From an uncultured Porphyromonadaceae bacterium (lineage in GTDB: Bacteria; Bacteroidota; Bacteroidia; Bacteroidales; Muribaculaceae), in the NCBI GenBank assembly GCA_900552325.1, contig URZG01000094.1, forward strand, positions 1 through 7,759: a stretch of 7,759 nt of DNA, read 5' to 3'. Made by a program: the position numbers and the translations under genes. Shown in pieces: positions 5,102 to 7,759 of the stretch. The notes beneath the pieces are model-generated. The model had not been told where the DNA came from and searched no databases. It saw only the letters and a list, made by a program, of their open reading frames with translations. How positions within the stretch are numbered: position 1 is the first letter of the stretch; every line of letters starts with the position of its first letter.

Positions 5102-7570
5102 TTAGATTCTACTTTTTAAATAACCCTGATAAAAAGTAGATTTACCATTTTCATCATGACTATGATCACGCCCTATCCATACACAATACTCATGAGTCTT
5201 GAAAAATGCACCGATGGGTTCTAATGCGTACTTGCAAGGTGCAAACCATGCGGCAGATATAATTTCCACCGGTTGACCACGGAATCTGACTATACTTGTG
5301 CGATATTGTGTCATGCCATTTTCATCACCGGTATGGCGTCGGCCGGTAATCACACGCCCTACAGGTGCTCTGAAAGATGAATCACTTTCCTTAATGGAAC
5401 TGTGCCATTCATGGTCAGTGACAGTAATTTCTCCTGGAATAGTTTCTCCGTTGTAGTTAATCGCTTTTAACCGAGCAACCTCATAGAAGGTTGTACCATT
5501 TTCATCTCCGGAATGTCTTCGTCCCGTTACCACTTGATTGTTATTCACATAGAACTCAGAAACGGACTCCTTATAAGGCCCACAGAGTTGGAATGATCTT
5601 GGTACTAACAAGACTTCATCTGACGATAGTATGGAGGTTAAAGAAGGATAGCCATATTCAGGTTGGTAATCAAATCTTTTATACCATGGGCCTAATGGTC
5701 CTGTTGTATACTCTTGTTCACCAACTTCACCCCAGCCACCGGCATAAAGATGCCATGGGGTTTCAGATAGCTTTATTTGGTAATTAGTGAGATGCCAAGG
5801 TATACTTGACGATTCTTCACCTACAGTTACATCGGAAAAAGTGAATACTGTTTTGAAGTTGCCGACTGAGCTGTAGGTTGCATGTGATCCTCTGGCATTG
5901 TAGAGCGTAAGACATTCCTTCCCATCATTATTAGCTATTTCAAGACTGGATGCAGGATAGTAGGTTTTTCCTGTATGCTGGTTTAGCCAAGCTCCTCTGA
6001 TTTTACCTTCGGCAATATCCAGGGTAAATCCTTCCCAGTCTCCTTGATGGTTTCCGAAAGGAGCCGGATTATATCCGAAAAAGTACCAGTACTCCCTCAT
6101 TTCACATTTCAAGCCTGAGTCATCAGTATAGAAATAAGAGTGGGTGAATACAGGCACACGTCCCGTTGGATTCCGGTCTCCATCCAAGCGGGTTCTGAAT
6201 GGCTGGAGAAAAAATTGATTGTCCGAGTTTAACGCAGCCTTGTCACGGGGTCTCATATTATAAAAGACCATGTTGCCGCTCGGATCTGTATGTTTGAGAG
6301 CTATTGTGTCAACCGGTATGTCAAAAAAGTTACTTGAGTGGCTGTCGCTCGTAGTAAAATCACCGATATTTTTGTCAAACCCTAAGTCGCGCCCATTAGT
6401 TATATGTTGGCGGAATCGCGATTGCCGAATGAAATCCATTGGATCCATCGGGAAAGTATGGGTATAGCCGTCATTTGGCAGGTAAGGGTATAGATGAAGT
6501 ATTATATCTATGTCCGCTTCTTTTGTTGGGTGACAAAGTAGTGAAGCGCACCGATAAATGGTGTAACCATTTTCATCACCATAATGACGTCGGCCGACCA
6601 GCATGTGATCATCTGAGGAATTATACCATATTCCTGCAGATTCGACTATGGGAGCGGATCCTTGGTAATCTGTTGTGTATGTTGGGAAGCCGTTATACAT
6701 GACTTTCCCTGTCAGATAAGTTGTGTCACCATTTTCATCTCCGTTATGATGGCGACCGATAATAACATGATTCACCGGAGCATCAAAGCCGTTTTCGTCA
6801 GATTCTTTTATTGTGGAATCATTTTCCGGGGTATTAATTATAGTAACGTCGCCAGGTAACAATAAGCCGTCGGAAGAAAGTGCTTTCAAGGATGCATATT
6901 CATAACGTGTATAACCGTTTTCGTCTCCGTTGTGAACGCGCCCTGTTATGACCATGTTTGTAGGGCACTTAAAATTACCATCGCTTTCTTTTATGCGATC
7001 CGAAACGAAGCGCTCGTCAACTGCTATGTATGCCCCCTTTGGCGCAGGTCGCAATGCTTTATTGTTCAAGGTAAAAGCACGCACTTTGTAGATGATTTCA
7101 GCTTGGGTGTCTTTGACGTTTGATGCCCAGCCTGCAATTAAATGATTGTAATCAGTTTGATACCATGAATATACAGTTCGGGAAGAGATAGCTTCGGTAA
7201 CTTCGGTGATTTTACATAAATTATGAGTCACCTCAGCGGTCGTTACTACCATGTAATTTTTGGCATAATCGCAAATAATCCCTACAATTACCCGGTTGCC
7301 ATTAACGGTTTCCCCTGATAAATCAGCTGTTGTAGGAAGCTCGACAGTCTTGTAATTAACGAATGAAATTTCGCCAAATAATTCCTCGCCGTTTTCGGAG
7401 AAAGCTTTTAAAATACCGTATTGATACGTGACGATTGGTTTGCCGTCTGCAGCAAGGGAGATACCTCGTCCGGTGATTGCGGAATTCCACGGGCACATGA
7501 ATCTATGTTGGTCTCCATAGAATCCATCACTGTTTTGTCTTTCGACTAATTTAATGATAAATGTTTTCAT
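5102..7570 (-). CDS. Vps62/DUF946-like domain protein flanked by GRxHxGDENG repeats
   Basis: The 822-residue product starts at ATG 7570..7568; an upstream in-frame TTG two codons earlier is less likely. There is no signal peptide or membrane segment, so it is cytosolic or leaves by a non-Sec route. Repeats of about 35-38 residues carry the core VITGRxHxGDENGxTxY. Three clear copies precede the centre (194-230, 255-290, 310-345) and three follow it (667-704, 727-762, 785-819, the last with HSHDENG). Degenerate copies sit near 22-56 and 138-166. The centre (about 353-658) resembles the Vps62/DUF946 family known from fungi and plants (Pfam PF06101), with NHQGDWEGFTLDI at 507-519, WLNQHTG at 528-534 and LYNARGSHATY at 556-566. 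The match is from recalled family motifs, not a search. The biochemical function of that family is not established. The repeat loop DENG with nearby His and Asp suggests metal or ligand binding (inference). Base composition is far more A/T-rich than the genes to the left, suggesting acquisition. A toxin, lectin-like or structural role are all possible. Confidence 0.88.
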   Translation of the reverse strand: MKTFIIKLVERQNSDGFYGDQHRFMCPWNSAITGRGISLAADGKPIVTYQYGILKAFSENGEELFGEISFVNYKTVELPTTADLSGETVNGNRVIVGIICDYAKNYMVVTTAEVTHNLCKITEVTEAISSRTVYSWYQTDYNHLIAGWASNVKDTQAEIIYKVRAFTLNNKALRPAPKGAYIAVDERFVSDRIKESDGNFKCPTNMVITGRVHNGDENGYTRYEYASLKALSSDGLLLPGDVTIINTPENDSTIKESDENGFDAPVNHVIIGRHHNGDENGDTTYLTGKVMYNGFPTYTTDYQGSAPIVESAGIWYNSSDDHMLVGRRHYGDENGYTIYRCASLLCHPTKEADIDIILHLYPYLPNDGYTHTFPMDPMDFIRQSRFRQHITNGRDLGFDKNIGDFTTSDSHSSNFFDIPVDTIALKHTDPSGNMVFYNMRPRDKAALNSDNQFFLQPFRTRLDGDRNPTGRVPVFTHSYFYTDDSGLKCEMREYWYFFGYNPAPFGNHQGDWEGFTLDIAEGKIRGAWLNQHTGKTYYPASSLEIANNDGKECLTLYNARGSHATYSSVGNFKTVFTFSDVTVGEESSSIPWHLTNYQIKLSETPWHLYAGGWGEVGEQEYTTGPLGPWYKRFDYQPEYGYPSLTSILSSDEVLLVPRSFQLCGPYKESVSEFYVNNNQVVTGRRHSGDENGTTFYEVARLKAINYNGETIPGEITVTDHEWHSSIKESDSSFRAPVGRVITGRRHTGDENGMTQYRTSIVRFRGQPVEIISAAWFAPCKYALEPIGAFFKTHEYCVWIGRDHSHDENGKSTFYQGYLKSRI
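5114..5572 (-). repeat. C-terminal block of three GRxHxGDENG repeats
   Basis: Copies span 5459..5572, 5285..5392 and 5114..5218. Their cores are VTGRRHSGDENG, ITGRRHTGDENG and WIGRDHSHDENG; the last replaces Gly by His and ends almost at the stop codon. The first two open with KES and are followed by similar spacers. At DNA level all three share the plus-strand string ccattttcatc (5496, 5316, 5145), the complement of the DENG codons. Confidence 0.85.
5597..6514 (-). other. Vps62/DUF946-like domain within the large repeat protein
   Basis: This part of the large gene encodes about 306 residues without GDENG repeats. Ordered landmarks are HLYPYLPNDG near the start, DFIRQSRFRQH about 20 residues on, MREYWYFFGYNPAPFGNHQGD leading into the GDWE motif, then the SQH-like WLNQHTG, an R-G-SHA-Y motif, a tryptophan-rich stretch (PWHL ... 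PWHLYAGGWGEVGE), and GPLGPWYKRFDY. The order GDWE, then QH, then R-x-(G/S)HA-(S/T)-(Y/F), then a W/G region is the one I recall for plant DUF946 and fungal Vps62 proteins. Boundaries are approximate. Confidence 0.65.
6536..6991 (-). repeat. N-terminal block of three GRxHxGDENG repeats
   Basis: Copies span 6881..6991, 6701..6808 and 6536..6643, with cores ITGRVHNGDENG, IIGRHHNGDENG and LVGRRHYGDENG. The first two begin with KESD; the third begins with VES. A further degenerate copy lies at 7403..7507 (ITGRGISLAADGKP, then TYQYGILKA), where the H-x-GDENG core is lost but the framing GR and Y-x-x-L-K-A are kept. Confidence 0.85.
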
Positions 7571-7598
7571 TTTCAAAAAAATTAATTAATAAATAAAT

Positions 7599-7628
7599 AT
7601 CCTTACGGTTAACCTGTATAATAAGGAT
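7599..7628 (-). promoter_or_regulatory. dyad in the presumed leader of the repeat protein gene
   Basis: ATCCTTA at 7599..7605 and TAAGGAT at 7622..7628 form perfect 7-bp arms with 16 nt between. The spacer contains the 8-bp palindrome GGTTAACC (7607..7614). It lies between the putative sigma-54 site and the ATG at 7570, so it could be an RNA hairpin in the leader or a protein-binding site. The remaining 28 nt to the start codon is nearly pure A/T. Confidence 0.4.
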
Positions 7629-7659
7629 TGTTATGATTTTTTATTTATTATTTAATATG

Positions 7660-7675
7660 GCAAGTATTGTGCCAA
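7660..7675 (-). promoter_or_regulatory. candidate sigma-54 (RpoN) -24/-12 promoter
   Basis: On the minus strand this reads TTGGCAC, five bases (AATAC), then TTGC. That matches the sigma-54 core TGGCAC-N5-TTGC exactly, including the -24 GG and -12 GC spacing; only the G after TGGCAC and the W after TTGC differ. It predicts transcription starting near 7650 and a leader of about 80 nt for the gene starting at 7570. The same bases also form a TGGCA/TGCCA dyad, so an operator is an alternative. I saw no TAnnTTTG element on this strand between 7571 and 7759. Further upstream (7676..7759) I see only A/T-rich sequence. Confidence 0.5.
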
Positions 7676-7759
7676 GCTATAAAAAGAATAAGAAAAAATG
7701 AAATTTAGGCGAGAAAATAATATATAAAGGTAGGGCGTGTAAAAAAAAATATAGGTATA

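Noticed and set aside
5145..6925. Spaced recurrence of ccattttcatc suggesting a CRISPR or direct-repeat array
   Set aside because: The copies are irregularly spaced, imperfect outside the core, in frame, and encode the same protein motif in a single open gene.
7571..7576. TTG start two codons upstream of ATG in the large repeat protein
   Set aside because: ATG at 7570 is close by and is the more usual start; the two extra residues add nothing recognisable.

Overview
The window looks like chromosomal DNA of a Bacteroidales bacterium, possibly of the Muribaculaceae type (family placement is inference). Two things point there. The start sites lack clear Shine-Dalgarno sequences. The only housekeeping-type promoter signals I find are copies of the Bacteroidetes -7 element TAnnTTTG (both TAACTTTG), facing away from each other at 3378..3414.

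Region 1 (1..3293, minus strand, rich in G/C third positions) is a probable three-gene operon read leftwards: a DedA-family membrane protein, ribulose-phosphate 3-epimerase (rpe), and a large PEP synthase-like protein that runs off the left edge. The first two genes are 4 bp apart and the next gap is 42 bp. The PEP synthase-like protein carries two receiver-type domains ahead of its PEP/pyruvate-binding ATP-grasp domain. Region 2 (3294..3434) is a compact divergent control region with mirrored promoter boxes, a dyad at the 5' end of the operon's leader and a 14-bp perfect palindrome at the start of the rightward transcript. Region 3 (3435..4352, plus strand) is an EamA/DMT-family ten-helix transporter.

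Region 4 (4393..7759, minus strand) is visibly more A/T-rich and looks like an accessory insertion. It holds an 822-residue protein without a signal peptide, in which a Vps62/DUF946-like domain sits between two sets of three repeats carrying the signature GRxHxGDENGxTxY. A smaller exported or membrane protein of 207 residues follows, separated by a strong hairpin. Upstream of the large gene is a good match to a sigma-54 (-24/-12) promoter and a dyad in the presumed leader. No mobile-element gene, tRNA, rRNA or CRISPR array is visible.

The DedA/rpe/PEP-synthase group reads as ordinary core physiology (membrane homeostasis, pentose phosphate pathway, PEP/pyruvate metabolism or its regulation). 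The repeat/Vps62-like protein, its putative sigma-54 control and its membrane-associated neighbour are the most likely undescribed system here; its function cannot be read from the sequence.
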